Positions 50,069-61,393 of a stretch of DNA of 64,000 nucleotides are shown one piece after another. Both the position numbers and the translations under genes were made by a program. The notes below the pieces were generated by a model. It saw only the letters and a program-made list of their open reading frames with translations. It was not told where the DNA came from and did no database searches. This DNA comes from an uncultured Collinsella sp. (lineage in GTDB: Bacteria; Actinomycetota; Coriobacteriia; Coriobacteriales; Coriobacteriaceae). The DNA lies in the NCBI GenBank assembly GCA_902491895.1, contig CABUJH010000002.1, positions 22,190 to 86,189 of the forward strand, given 5' to 3'. Positions within the stretch are counted from its first letter, which is position 1. Every line of letters starts with the position of its first letter.

Positions 50069-50872
50069 GTGGAAATTTTTGAAAAGCTGCCTGATGAGAT
50101 TAATCATCTGGTCAGCGAGTTCAGCTCCACCCCTGTCGTGGGCGATCTGAGCTGCGGCATCACGCAGTACTCGTTTTGGCTGATCGTCTCCACGATCGTG
50201 CTCCTGATCGTCCTGGCCGTGTTCAAGAAGAAGCAGACCCTGGTTCCCAAGGGCTTCTTCGTCAACGGTTTCGAGTACATCATCGAGTACGTCGAGAACG
50301 ATATCGGCAAGGGCGTCGTGGGTGAGAACTGGAAGAAGCACTTCCCGTTCCTGTGCTCGCTTTTCCTGTTCATCCTGATCAATAACATGATCGGCCTGAT
50401 CCCGGGAATGAAGCCCGGCACCGGCGCAATCGGCTCCACCGCCGCGCTCGCCATTTTCGCCTTCGTGTACTTCATCTACTACGGATGCAAGGCTCACGGC
50501 GTGATCGGCTACATCAAGAGCCTCGCCCCGCAGGGCGTGAGCTTCCCGATGAACGTGCTCGTGTGGGTTGTCGAGCTATTCTCGACCTTCCTGCGCCTCA
50601 TCACGCTCGCCGTTCGTCTGTTCTGCAACATGTTCGCAGGACACGTGGTCATGGGCTCGTTCGCCATCATGGCGAGCATGTTCATGCAGCCGCTGCTTCA
50701 GCAGGTTTCCGCGGCCCACGCCGTCGGCGCCCTGCCTTCGCTGGCCTGGCTTGCCATCCTCATCCTGATCTATGCGATCGAGCTTGTGGTCGGCGCCATC
50801 CAGGCTTACGTCTTCACGGTCCTTACCGCCGTGTATGTCTCCGAGGCAGAGGAGGTCGCGGAGGAGGAGTAG
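50069..50872 (+). CDS. atpB: F-type ATP synthase subunit a
   Basis: A 267-residue Fo stator protein forming the proton half-channels. The functional Arg is in LRLITLAVRLFCNMFAGHVV (about residues 173-192), followed by conserved ILIYAIELVVGAIQAYVFTV near the C-terminus. The N-terminal extracytoplasmic part has SCGITQYSFW, and the IGLIPG motif of the family is present. GAAAGGTAAG precedes the GTG start. Confidence 0.95.
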   Translation: MEIFEKLPDEINHLVSEFSSTPVVGDLSCGITQYSFWLIVSTIVLLIVLAVFKKKQTLVPKGFFVNGFEYIIEYVENDIGKGVVGENWKKHFPFLCSLFLFILINNMIGLIPGMKPGTGAIGSTAALAIFAFVYFIYYGCKAHGVIGYIKSLAPQGVSFPMNVLVWVVELFSTFLRLITLAVRLFCNMFAGHVVMGSFAIMASMFMQPLLQQVSAAHAVGALPSLAWLAILILIYAIELVVGAIQAYVFTVLTAVYVSEAEEVAEEE

Positions 50873-50996
50873 TCTTCCGTTCGCGCCTTAAAGGTAAGGC
50901 AATTCGTTAAACCGCCGGTGCCCGTACCCATGGAGCCCGGCAGTTATAAAAAGGTTATCCTGCGTGAAATAAGACACGCACGACAAAGGAGGAATC

Positions 50997-51191
50997 GTGG
51001 GAGTTATCGGTTACGGTCTCGGTGTTATCGGCGCTGGTCTTGCTATCGGCCTGTCTGCTCTGGGTGCTACGGGTGCTATGGCCCGTCAGCCTGAGGTCCA
51101 GGGCCGCGTGTTCACCGTCTTCATCATGGGCTCCGCCTTCGGCGAGGCTCTGGCTCTGATCGGCTTCGTTGTCGCGCTGATCGTTAAATAG
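50997..51191 (+). CDS. atpE: F-type ATP synthase subunit c
   Basis: A 64-residue hairpin of two membrane helices that forms the rotor ring. The polar loop is MARQPEVQGR (conserved RQP), and the ion-binding carboxylate is Glu in GSAFGEALALIGFVVALIVK. The residues after this Glu (ALAL) lack the Ser/Thr and Tyr typical of sodium-binding rings, so proton coupling is more likely. It is slightly shorter than usual (70-80) because the first helix starts directly at the GTG; GGAGG lies 4-5 bases before it and no earlier in-frame start exists. A 124-base gap separates it from atpB. Confidence 0.95.
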   Translation: MGVIGYGLGVIGAGLAIGLSALGATGAMARQPEVQGRVFTVFIMGSAFGEALALIGFVVALIVK

Positions 51192-51206
51192 CACGGAGCG
51201 TCAAGT

Positions 51207-51809
51207 ATGAATCTTTCATCCCAGAAGAGCGCGATCGCACTCTCCGCGTCCGCGGCCGCGCTGCTCATGCCGGTTTCCGCGTTCGCCGAGGACGGCGCTG
51301 CCGGTGCGGACATCCTCATCCCTAAGATGGCGGAGTTCATCCCGGCGCTTATCGCCTTCCTGATCATCTGGATCGTGCTGGCAAAGGTCGCCCTGCCGGG
51401 CATCATGAAAACCATGGAGGAGCGCGGCAAGAAGATCGAGGAGAGCCTCGACGAGGCCGAGAAGACCAAGCAGGAGGCTATCGCCAAGCGCGCTGAGTCC
51501 GACTCGATCGTCACCGACGCCCGTCGTCAGGCTGCCGACATCGTTCTCGAGGCCCGTAAGGACGCCGAGTCCGAGCGCGCCCGTATCATCGAGGCTGCTC
51601 ACAAGGAGGCCGAGGAGATCATCGCCAAGGCCCATACGACCGTCGAGGACGAGCGCAAGTCCATTTACGCCGGTGCCGCGAGCTCCATCGCCGACCTGTC
51701 CGTTGCCGTCGCCACCAAGATCGTGGGCGAGGCACTCGAGGACGATGCCGAGCAGAAGAAGCTCATCGAGCGCTACATCCAGGAAGCAGGTAGCCTGAAT
51801 GCCGACTAG
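51207..51809 (+). CDS. atpF: F-type ATP synthase subunit b with N-terminal signal-like segment
   Basis: A 200-residue peripheral stalk subunit. The expected membrane anchor (FIPALIAFLIIWIVLAKVAL, about residues 44-63) is followed by a long charged coiled coil (EERGKKIEESLDEAEKTKQE and following) to the C-terminus. In front is an extra SAIALSASAAALLMPVSAFA (residues 8-27) that looks like a cleavable signal peptide ending AFA-ED. Standard b subunits start with the anchor. The gene overlaps atpH by 11 bases. Confidence 0.93.
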   Translation: MNLSSQKSAIALSASAAALLMPVSAFAEDGAAGADILIPKMAEFIPALIAFLIIWIVLAKVALPGIMKTMEERGKKIEESLDEAEKTKQEAIAKRAESDSIVTDARRQAADIVLEARKDAESERARIIEAAHKEAEEIIAKAHTTVEDERKSIYAGAASSIADLSVAVATKIVGEALEDDAEQKKLIERYIQEAGSLNAD

Positions 51810-52275
51810 CCGCTATCAGGACAAGGTGCTCGAGACCTACGCGCGCTCCCTTCTGGAAGCCGCTAAGGCCGAGAACCATGTGTTTGAGGACCTCGAGATG
51901 ATCGAGCGCCTGGCTTCTGCCAGCCCCGAGATCATCGCCGTGCTCGACACCATGTCCAAGCGCGACCAGCTCGACCTTCTTCCCAAGGTGGCAGCTGCCT
52001 TTAAGTATGTTGCCGAGGAAGACGAGGATGTAGTGGGCGTGACCGTCACCACGGCGATCCCGCTCGACGACGAGCTGCGTCAAACCATCACTAAGAAATG
52101 CGAGCAGGACTTCGGCCGCAAGGTGTTCCTTATCGAGCAGGTCGACCCGTCTATCGTGGGCGGCCTGGTGCTCGAAGCCCGCGGCGAGCGTCGTGACATT
52201 ACCGTCAAGACACAGCTGCGCATCGCGCAGGAGACCCTCGCAAACTCTGCTAATTCGTACGGAGGTGAAGCCTAA
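51799..52275 (+). CDS. atpH: F-type ATP synthase subunit delta
   Basis: A 158-residue stator subunit linking the b stalk to the top of F1. Features are [20 protein letters not shown] at the N-terminus and [20 protein letters not shown] at the C-terminus, the family signature. Rather short (typical 175-180). It overlaps atpF by 11 bases and its TAA shares one base with the atpA ATG (TAATG). Confidence 0.93.
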   Translation: MPTSRYQDKVLETYARSLLEAAKAENHVFEDLEMIERLASASPEIIAVLDTMSKRDQLDLLPKVAAAFKYVAEEDEDVVGVTVTTAIPLDDELRQTITKKCEQDFGRKVFLIEQVDPSIVGGLVLEARGERRDITVKTQLRIAQETLANSANSYGGEA

Positions 52276-53873
52276 TGTCCGAAACCCTCAATGCCCAGGA
52301 TATCGCCAAGAAACTGCAGGAGCAGCTCACGAGCCTCTCCGCGACGGTCGATACGCATGAGGTTTCAACGGTCGACGAGGTAGGCGACGGCATCGCGCGC
52401 GTCTCCGGCCTCAAGAGTGCCATGGCAGGCGAGCTTCTGGAGTTCAAGAGCTCCGATACCGGTGAGACCGTCTTCGGCCTTGCCCAGAACCTTGACCGTG
52501 ACGAGGTCGGCGCCGTTCTGTTTGGTGCCGTCGACTCCATCAAGGAAGGCGACGAGTGCCGCACCACTGGCCGCATTATGGATATCCCCGTGAGCCGCGC
52601 CATGCTCGGCCGCGTCGTCAATCCGCTCGGCCAGCCCATCGACGGCCTGGGCGACATCGTCGCCACGCACCGTCGCCCCATCGAGTTCAAGGCCCCCGGC
52701 GTCATCGATCGTACCCCGGTGTGCGAGCCGGTTCAGACCGGTCTGCTCGCTATCGACTCCATGGTGCCTATTGGCCGCGGTCAGCGTGAGCTCATCATCG
52801 GCGACCGTAAGACCGGTAAGACCGCCATCGCCATCGACGCTATCCTCAACCAGCGCGGCAAGGGCATGGTCTGCATCTATGTCGCCATCGGCCAGAAGGC
52901 CTCCACGGTTGCCAATATCCGTGAGACCCTCGCTCAGCACGGTGCACTCGACTACACCATCATCGTTTCGGCCACCGCTGCCGATTCCGCCCCTATGCAG
53001 TACATCGCGCCTATGGCCGGTGCCGCTATCGGCGAGTTCTTCATGTACAACGGCGAGGACGGCAAGCCCGCCAGCGAGACCAACCCCGGTGGCCACGTGC
53101 TCGTCATCTACGATGACCTGTCCAAGCAGGCTGTGGCCTACCGTCAGATGTCGCTGACGCTGCATCGTCCGCCCGGACGCGAGGCCTATCCTGGCGACAT
53201 CTTCTACCTGCACTCTCGTCTGCTCGAGCGTGCCGTCAAGATGTCCAAGAAGAACGGCTACGGCTCCATGACGGCTCTGCCGATCATCGAGACCCAGGAC
53301 GGCGACGTCTCGGCCTACATTCCGACCAACGTCATTTCCATTACCGACGGTCAGATCTACCTGCAGTCCGAGCTCTTCTTCCAGGGCCAGCGCCCGGCAG
53401 TTGACGTGGGCATCTCCGTGTCCCGCGTCGGTGGCGACGCGCAGACCAAGGCTATGAAGCAGGTCGCCGGCAACCTCCGTCTGGACCTCGCTTCGTACCA
53501 GGAGCTCGCTGGCTTTACCCAGTTTGGCTCCGACCTCGACGAGGCTACTCAGAAGCAGCTGACCCATGGTGCCCGCATGACCGAGCTCCTGAAGCAGCCG
53601 CGTTACAAGCCGTTTGAGGTTGGCGAGCAGATCGTTACGCTGTTCGCTGGCAACGAGGGCTTCCTGGATGACCTGGAGATCGCCGACGTGCTGCCTTTCC
53701 GTGCCGAGCTCATCGAGTACATGGACAATGGCTTTGGCTCGCTGCTCGACAAGGTTCGCGCCAAGAAGATCGATGATGACACCAAGGCTGAGCTCTTGCG
53801 CGTCATCGGCGACTTCAAGCAGCAGTTCATGGCCAAGCACCATTCGGATGTTTCTGGATCAGAGGAGAACTAA
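52275..53873 (+). CDS. atpA: F-type ATP synthase subunit alpha
   Basis: A 532-residue F1 subunit with the non-catalytic nucleotide site. Walker A is [10 protein letters not shown] (about residues 176-185), with [15 protein letters not shown] in front; the alpha/beta signature region [20 protein letters not shown] and the adenine-site residues follow. The C-terminus runs a little longer than usual and is acidic ([10 protein letters not shown]). GGAGG at the end of atpH serves as its ribosome site. Confidence 0.97.
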   Translation: MSETLNAQDIAKKLQEQLTSLSATVDTHEVSTVDEVGDGIARVSGLKSAMAGELLEFKSSDTGETVFGLAQNLDRDEVGAVLFGAVDSIKEGDECRTTGRIMDIPVSRAMLGRVVNPLGQPIDGLGDIVATHRRPIEFKAPGVIDRTPVCEPVQTGLLAIDSMVPIGRGQRELIIGDRKTGKTAIAIDAILNQRGKGMVCIYVAIGQKASTVANIRETLAQHGALDYTIIVSATAADSAPMQYIAPMAGAAIGEFFMYNGEDGKPASETNPGGHVLVIYDDLSKQAVAYRQMSLTLHRPPGREAYPGDIFYLHSRLLERAVKMSKKNGYGSMTALPIIETQDGDVSAYIPTNVISITDGQIYLQSELFFQGQRPAVDVGISVSRVGGDAQTKAMKQVAGNLRLDLASYQELAGFTQFGSDLDEATQKQLTHGARMTELLKQPRYKPFEVGEQIVTLFAGNEGFLDDLEIADVLPFRAELIEYMDNGFGSLLDKVRAKKIDDDTKAELLRVIGDFKQQFMAKHHSDVSGSEEN

Positions 53874-53878
53874 GCCCC

Positions 53879-56241
<2,363 letters not shown>

Positions 56242-56244
56242 GTT

Positions 56245-56637
56245 ATGCGTATCCGCATCGTGTGCCCCGTGAGCTGCGCCTATGAGGGCGACGCTGCGTT
56301 TGTGTCGATTCCGTCCACGGATGGCGAGTTTGGCGTTCTGCCTGCTCACTCCAGCGAGATCTGCACGATCGACCGCGGTTACGTTCGCGTTTCCGATAAG
56401 GCCATGGGCACTGTCGACCACACGTTTGCCGTGGCCGGCGGCTATGCCCAGGTTGCGGACGATGTCGTGACCGTTCTCGCCGAGCGCGCTTGCGATTTGG
56501 CGACCGTCGATGCCGACAAGCTTAAAGCTGATATTCAAGGTTTTGAAGAGAAGCTGGGTAATTTGTCGGAGGATGATGCACGCCGCGCCTACCTCTATAA
56601 TGAAATCGCATGGTGTAAGCTCAAGCTTGCCCAATAG
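56245..56637 (+). CDS. atpC: F-type ATP synthase subunit epsilon
   Basis: A 130-residue subunit with the N-terminal beta-sandwich (SIPSTDGEFGVLPAHS, corresponding to the usual GxxGILPGH motif) and a C-terminal helical hairpin (DADKLKADIQGFEEKLGNLS). It modulates ATP hydrolysis. It is the last gene of the operon, 3 bases after atpD, and is followed by a strong terminator. Confidence 0.94.
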   Translation: MRIRIVCPVSCAYEGDAAFVSIPSTDGEFGVLPAHSSEICTIDRGYVRVSDKAMGTVDHTFAVAGGYAQVADDVVTVLAERACDLATVDADKLKADIQGFEEKLGNLSEDDARRAYLYNEIAWCKLKLAQ

Positions 56638-56673
56638 TCAAACGATTTAGCGTTCGACCATTTGCGAACACAT

Positions 56674-56714
56674 CATGCCCGGGATGGCCCAGCCATCCCG
56701 GGCATGCTTTTTGA
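56674..56714 (+). terminator. Terminator of the atp operon
   Basis: A perfect 14-bp stem, CATGCCCGGGATGG (56674-56687) and its complement (56693-56706), has loop CCCAG and is followed by CTTTTT. Confidence 0.88.
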
Positions 56715-56725
56715 AAGGGTAGACC

Positions 56726-58009
56726 TTGGATATTATCCGCGTTGAGGGTGGCCACGCCATCGGAGGCTCCGTGCCCGTTTCGGGTGCCAAGAACTCCGCA
56801 CTCAAACTCATGGCGGCAACGCTTCTGGCGCCGGGCAAGACGACGCTGCAGAACGTGCCCGATATTTCCGATGTCCACGTGATGGGCAAGGTGCTCAAAG
56901 GCATGGGCGCTACGATCGATGTTCTCGACGAGCACACGCTCGAGATTGATACCTCTCAGGTCGATTCATGGGAGGCCCCCTACGAGCTCGTTGCCAAGAT
57001 GCGCGCTTCCACCGCCGTCATGGGACCCCTGCTGGGCCGCTTCCATCGCGCCAAAATTGCCATGCCGGGCGGCTGCAACCTGGGTGCTCGCAAGATCGAT
57101 ATGCACATTCTTGGTCTTGAGGCCCTGGGCGTTGAGTTCGATACCGCCCACGGTTACATCAACGCTAATGCGCCCCAAGGTCTGCGCGGTACCACCGTCA
57201 CGCTCGAGTTCGCCAGCGTCGGTGCGACCGAGAACCTCATCATGGCCTCTGTGCGCGCACAGGGCACCACGGTTATCGATAATGCCGCCCGCGAGCCCGA
57301 GATCGTCGATCTCGCTAACATGCTCAACGAGATGGGCGCCAAGATTGTCGGCGCCGGTACGCCCGTCGTGACTATCGAAGGCGTGGAAGAGCTCCATCCC
57401 GTTACCCATCGCGTGGTGGGCGACCGCATCGAGGCCGGTACCTTTATCGTTGCCGGTGCGTTGATGGCCGACGATCGCGGTGTCGACGTCACGGGTTTTT
57501 GCCCCATTCACTTGGGCATGGTGCTCAAGAAGATGGAGCTCATGGGTATCGACTGCGAGCGCGTCGAGGATGGCGTCCATGTAAACCGTGCCGAGCGTAT
57601 CAAGCCGGTCGACATCCAGACGCTTCCGTTCCCCGGCTTCCCGACGGACATGCAGGCGCAGATTATGGTGCTCTCCGCCCTTGCCGATGGCAGTTCCGTT
57701 ATTACCGAGAACATCTTCGAGAATCGCTTTATGTTTGCCTCTGAGCTGGTGCGCATGGGTGCCGACATTCGTATCGAGAGCCATCATGCCATGATTCATG
57801 GCGTCAAGGGCTTCTCGGGTGCACAGGTTACCTCGCCCGATCTGCGTGGCGGAGCGGCCCTCGTCGTAGCAGGCTTGATCGCCGACGGGACGACCGAGGT
57901 TTCGGCCATCCATCACATCAAGCGCGGCTACGAGCAGTTTGTCGAAAAGCTGCAGGCGCTCGGCGCGCATGTCGAGCATGCTACCGTCCCCGATCCCGTC
58001 ATCTACTAA
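56726..58009 (+). CDS. murA: UDP-N-acetylglucosamine 1-carboxyvinyltransferase
   Basis: A 427-residue enzyme for the first committed step of peptidoglycan synthesis, transferring enolpyruvate from PEP. Motifs are SGAKNSALKLMAATLLAPGK (residues 19-38), MGPLLGRF and PGGCNLGARKIDMHILGLEA, where the Cys is the PEP-binding residue targeted by fosfomycin; FPGFPTDMQAQIM and ENIFENRFMFASELVRMGAD follow. The start is TTG, with AAAGGG about 6 bases before it. An LCP ligase gene follows after 12 bases, a plausible cell-wall pair. Confidence 0.96.
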   Translation: MDIIRVEGGHAIGGSVPVSGAKNSALKLMAATLLAPGKTTLQNVPDISDVHVMGKVLKGMGATIDVLDEHTLEIDTSQVDSWEAPYELVAKMRASTAVMGPLLGRFHRAKIAMPGGCNLGARKIDMHILGLEALGVEFDTAHGYINANAPQGLRGTTVTLEFASVGATENLIMASVRAQGTTVIDNAAREPEIVDLANMLNEMGAKIVGAGTPVVTIEGVEELHPVTHRVVGDRIEAGTFIVAGALMADDRGVDVTGFCPIHLGMVLKKMELMGIDCERVEDGVHVNRAERIKPVDIQTLPFPGFPTDMQAQIMVLSALADGSSVITENIFENRFMFASELVRMGADIRIESHHAMIHGVKGFSGAQVTSPDLRGGAALVVAGLIADGTTEVSAIHHIKRGYEQFVEKLQALGAHVEHATVPDPVIY

Positions 58010-58021
58010 TTCAGGTTGCCT

Positions 58022-59257
58022 ATGTTTAATAAAAAGCCCCTCGCGGATACCACCGCCCGAAGACCCTCAACTGGTGCGCAGGCCAAGATCTACAGTCGCG
58101 ATAACGTGGCTCGCTATTCCGAGCGCGCTCGTCAACGTCGTCGTAGCCACACGATTCGTCACGTCGCGCTCATTGTCGTGCTTGGCGTGCTGCTGAGTGC
58201 CACTACCGCTGCCGGCCTGTGGTTTGCCACCATTATGGGCAAGCTCGGCGATTCCAATGTCATTACCGACAATCTGCGTCGGGTTCTGGTTGACACCGAT
58301 GAGGCAAAGGATCCGTTCTACGTGCTGCTTCTTGGCACCGACGGCCGTCCGGGCGAGGATACGTATCGTGCCGACTCGATTATCCTGGCACGCATCGACC
58401 CCACGCAAAAGCAGGCGACGCTCATTTCCGTTCCGCGCGACACCAAGGTCGAGTACAAGGGCGAGACCATGAAGATCAACGCCTGCCATACCGTTGGCGG
58501 CGCCGAGGCCATGGTCGAGGCGGTCAACGAGCTGTGCGGTGTTCAGATTTCCCACTATGCCGAGGTCAGCTTCGACGGTATGCAGGCGCTGATTGATTCG
58601 GTTGGCGGTATCGACATTAACGCAACCGATGATGTTGACGACCCCGAGCACCTGGATATTAAGATTACCGCTGGCCAGCAGCATATGGACGGTGCCACCG
58701 CCCTTACCTATGCCCGCTGCCGCTACACCTATGCCGACGGCGATTACACGCGCATGCGCCACCAGCGTCAGGTGCTTGGCGCCCTTGCCAACCAGATTCT
58801 CAATAACTTCGATGCCACGAAGATCTTTGGCCTGGTTAATTCGCTGTCCGATATGCTCGTAACTGATATGAGCGTTCAGGATATCGTGGCTACGGTCAAT
58901 GCCATGCGCGGTATGGATGTCGACGGTATCTACTCGGCCAACCTGCCCTCGTACGCCGACGACAGCACCATGATCGACGGTGTGAGCTACGTCTTTGTCT
59001 ACGAGGACGAGCTCAAGGAAATGATGGAGCGCGTCGATGCCGGCAAGGATCCCAAGGGTCCCAACACCATGGGTCTTTCCGACGGTTCCAGCTCTACGAT
59101 CGGCGACCTGAACAACAACACGTCTGACGATTACGCAAACGGTACCGCAACCTCATCGGTCAGCTCTGACGATTCCGATGACTCAAGCGATTCAAGCGAT
59201 TCGGACTACTACGAAGAGCCCACCGGCGACGGCAACGGCTACGAAGCTAACTACTAG
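58022..59257 (+). CDS. LytR-CpsA-Psr (LCP) family cell-wall polymer ligase
   Basis: A 411-residue membrane-anchored enzyme that attaches undecaprenyl-linked glycopolymers to peptidoglycan or a protein. A basic cytoplasmic N-terminus (RYSERARQRRRSHTIRH) is followed by one TM helix (about residues 42-66, VALIVVLGVLLSATTAAGLW). The LCP domain has DPFYVLLLGTDGRPGEDTYR, DSIILARIDPTQ, ISVPRDTKVEYKG, DSVGGIDINATDDV and TYARCRYTYADGDYTRMRHQ with the conserved Asp and Arg residues. The tail is Ser/Asp-rich. The ATG is preferred over a TTG two codons upstream; the ribosome site is weak (CAGG). It follows murA and ends right before module copy C. Confidence 0.92.
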   Translation: MFNKKPLADTTARRPSTGAQAKIYSRDNVARYSERARQRRRSHTIRHVALIVVLGVLLSATTAAGLWFATIMGKLGDSNVITDNLRRVLVDTDEAKDPFYVLLLGTDGRPGEDTYRADSIILARIDPTQKQATLISVPRDTKVEYKGETMKINACHTVGGAEAMVEAVNELCGVQISHYAEVSFDGMQALIDSVGGIDINATDDVDDPEHLDIKITAGQQHMDGATALTYARCRYTYADGDYTRMRHQRQVLGALANQILNNFDATKIFGLVNSLSDMLVTDMSVQDIVATVNAMRGMDVDGIYSANLPSYADDSTMIDGVSYVFVYEDELKEMMERVDAGKDPKGPNTMGLSDGSSSTIGDLNNNTSDDYANGTATSSVSSDDSDDSSDSSDSDYYEEPTGDGNGYEANY

Positions 59258-59406
59258 AGTTACGGCGTTTTACCAAACGCCGTAACGACTCGACGCTGCG
59301 CGGGCCGCATTTGGACAATCTGACGTTCAACTTCAAGGGCGCGACCAGAAGGTCAGCGCCCTTTCGCTTCACGTCACCTTGTCTCAAATGCGACCCGCTC
59401 GCTGTC
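59258..59406 (+). ncRNA. Two-hairpin 3' module, copy C
   Basis: Hairpin 1 is GTTACGGCGTTT / AAACGCCGTAAC with loop TACC (59259-59286), starting 1 base after the LCP stop. Hairpin 2 has GGGCGC, GACC, loop AGAA, GGTC, bulged A, GCGCCC (59337-59361). From 59291 it is nearly identical to copy B, but hairpin 1 has the other stem sequence, shared with copy D. Confidence 0.7.
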
Positions 59407-59443
59407 GTTGCCAAAACATCGGCGTTGCCGGAACACTTGGCAC

Positions 59444-59485
59444 TTGGGGACGTTCCTTTTGTGCCGGCAGTTTGGGACACTCCTT
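59444..59485. repeat. GGGGACGTTC-family repeat, degenerate copy
   Basis: TTGGGGACGTTCCTTTT is followed by GTGCCGGCAGTTTGGGACAC. The first part matches the palindrome arm at 28808. It resembles the short repeats associated with REP-type transposases in other bacteria, but no such transposase gene is in the window. Confidence 0.55.
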
Positions 59486-59526
59486 GCGTTAAGAGGCTGG
59501 CGTGCGTCAACCTATTCTCGTTGCAG

Positions 59527-59565
59527 TAAAAAAACCGCCCCGTTCTTGGTTGAGGACGGGGCGAT
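59527..59565 (-). terminator. Terminator of pepT
   Basis: CGCCCCGT (59536-59543) pairs with ACGGGGCG (59556-59563); on the minus strand the stem is followed by GGTTTTTTT. It lies about 30 bases beyond the pepT stop. Confidence 0.88.
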
Positions 59566-59592
59566 TCGTCTTTTGGACTTGTGCAGCCAGGC

Positions 59593-60840
59593 TTATGCAA
59601 AGCGGGCGACGAGCTCCTGGAGCACGTCGGTCATCTTGACGAGCGAACTGACCGGGACGAACTCGTTGACGCCGTGGTAGCAATAGCCGCCGGTGGAAAG
59701 GTTGGGGCAGGGCAGACCGCGGAACGACAGCTGAGCGCCGTCGGTGCCGCCGCGAATCGGCAGCACTTGGGGCTCAACGCCGCAGGCAAGGTAGGCTTCC
59801 TTGGCAACATCAATAAGCTCGGGATAGTCACGAACGATCTCGGCCATATTTCGATACTGCTGCTTAATCTCGACCGTCACGCGCTCCTCACCCAGACGCT
59901 GGTTGAGCATCGAGGCGGCGGCATCAACAAGGTCGAGTTTCTGCTGGAACTTGGCGGCGTCATGGTCGCGGACGATATAGCGCGCTGTGGCGTGATCGAC
60001 GGTCGCAGATACACCCTCAAGGTGATAAAAGCCCTCGTAGCCTTCCGTATACTCCGGGCGCTGCACGTAGGGGAGCAACGCGTTGAAGTCACAGAACAGA
60101 TTGCCTGCGTTGACCATACGGCCCTTAGCGTCGCCCGGGTGGATGGACTGGCCCTCAAAGCGGACGGTCGCCTCGGCGGCGTTAAAGCACTCCCACTCCA
60201 GCTCGCCGATGGGGCCGCCGTCGACCGTGTAGGCGTACTTGCAGCCAAAGGTATCGATATCCAACAGCTCGGCTCCGTGGCCGATCTCCTCGTCAGGGCA
60301 GAAGCAAATGCCGAGTGCGGGATGGGGCAGAGAAGGGTCCTGAGCGATACGCGCGACAAGCGACATGATCTCGGCGACGCCTGCCTTGTCGTCCGCGCCC
60401 AGCAGCGTGGTGCCATCGCTGCAGACCAGGTCCTCACCCGCGAGGTCATTCAGGGCGGGAAGCTTGGCGGTACTCATGGCAACGGGCTTACCGTCAACCG
60501 TGCCGCAGACCAGGTCGCCGCCTTCGTAGTGTACGATGTGCGGCTTCACGCCGGCGCCCGGTGCAACTTCGGTGGTGTCGAGATGGGCGATCAGGCCCAG
60601 GGCGGGCTTGTCCTCAGCGCCCGCACCTGCGGGGATATGCGCGCAGACATAGGCGTGCTCGGTCACGTGGGCATCTTCCGCACCAAGCTCGCGCAGCTCT
60701 TCAGCCAGCACGTTGGCAAGGTCAAACTGAACGGCGCTCGAGGGTACCTGGTCGCAGTTTGCATCCTCGGACTGCGTGTTGATCTGGACGTAGCGCAAAA
60801 AGCGTTCGAGGACATCGGGGCTCGTGGTGGTGTTTTCCAT
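59593..60840 (-). CDS. pepT: Peptidase T (tripeptide aminopeptidase)
   Basis: A 415-residue M20B zinc aminopeptidase releasing the N-terminal residue of tripeptides. Motifs are IAHLDTTEVAPG (metal His and catalytic Asp, about residue 85), LLGADDKAGVAEIM (bridging Asp), CFCPDEEIGHGAELLDID (catalytic and ligand Glu), EGQSIHPGDAKGRMVNA and the C-terminal GGYCYHGVNEFVPVSSL with the last ligand His. Length (about 410) is typical. The ATG at 60840 is preferred; a frame open 32 codons upstream lacks a site. It is divergent from the DtxR-type gene. Confidence 0.95.
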   Translation of the reverse strand: MENTTTSPDVLERFLRYVQINTQSEDANCDQVPSSAVQFDLANVLAEELRELGAEDAHVTEHAYVCAHIPAGAGAEDKPALGLIAHLDTTEVAPGAGVKPHIVHYEGGDLVCGTVDGKPVAMSTAKLPALNDLAGEDLVCSDGTTLLGADDKAGVAEIMSLVARIAQDPSLPHPALGICFCPDEEIGHGAELLDIDTFGCKYAYTVDGGPIGELEWECFNAAEATVRFEGQSIHPGDAKGRMVNAGNLFCDFNALLPYVQRPEYTEGYEGFYHLEGVSATVDHATARYIVRDHDAAKFQQKLDLVDAAASMLNQRLGEERVTVEIKQQYRNMAEIVRDYPELIDVAKEAYLACGVEPQVLPIRGGTDGAQLSFRGLPCPNLSTGGYCYHGVNEFVPVSSLVKMTDVLQELVARFA

Positions 60841-60960
60841 AAAGACCGCTCCAATCTTGGTCGTCGTGTGCAACAAGAACTCTAGCACGGTATGCCACGG
60901 CATACCACGACGCTTGGATGGGGTAGAATCAGCCATTGAATGCAGAAGGGACGGAAGATC

Positions 60961-61383
60961 ATGGATACGACAAATAGCTCGCGCGAACTACATCTGACGG
61001 TGGCGAACGAAGACTACTTGGAGTGCATGGTTCGCATTGAAAGCGAAGAGGGGGAAACCAACGGCGTGCGATCGGTCGACATCGCGCAGCGCCTTGGCGT
61101 CTCCAAGGCATCGGTCAATAAAGCGGTTTCGGCGCTCAAGGCATCCGAGCTTGTCGAGCAATCGCACTACGGCAAGGTAATCCTGACCGATCGCGGTCGC
61201 GAGGTTGGCACGGCTATCTGGTACCGTCATCGCCTCATCCGCACGTTTTTGGTTCAGGAGCTCGGTGTCGAATTTGAGCGAGCCGATTCCGAGGCCTGCA
61301 TGATGGAGCATGCGCTATCCGAGGACACGATGAGCCGCTGGCTCGCCTATCTCGAAAAGCAGGGAATCAGCGTCGAGGAATAG
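60961..61383 (+). CDS. DtxR/MntR family metal-dependent regulator
   Basis: A 140-residue regulator with an N-terminal winged helix (NEDYLECMVRIESEEG; VRSVDIAQRLGVSKASVNKA; VSALKASELVEQSHYGKVIL; residues 15-75) and a dimerisation/metal-binding domain (about 76-138, RGREVGTAIWYRHRLIRTFL; ACMMEHALSEDTMSRW). Potential metal ligands are Cys/His/Glu in EACMMEHALSE and the RHR His. It lacks the C-terminal SH3-like domain, so it is of the MntR-like short type. The ATG at 60961 follows CGGAAG; an ATG 21 bases upstream has no site. The homocysteine-methyltransferase-like gene starts 11 bases after its stop. Confidence 0.88.
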   Translation: MDTTNSSRELHLTVANEDYLECMVRIESEEGETNGVRSVDIAQRLGVSKASVNKAVSALKASELVEQSHYGKVILTDRGREVGTAIWYRHRLIRTFLVQELGVEFERADSEACMMEHALSEDTMSRWLAYLEKQGISVEE

Positions 61384-61393
61384 CGGGATATAT

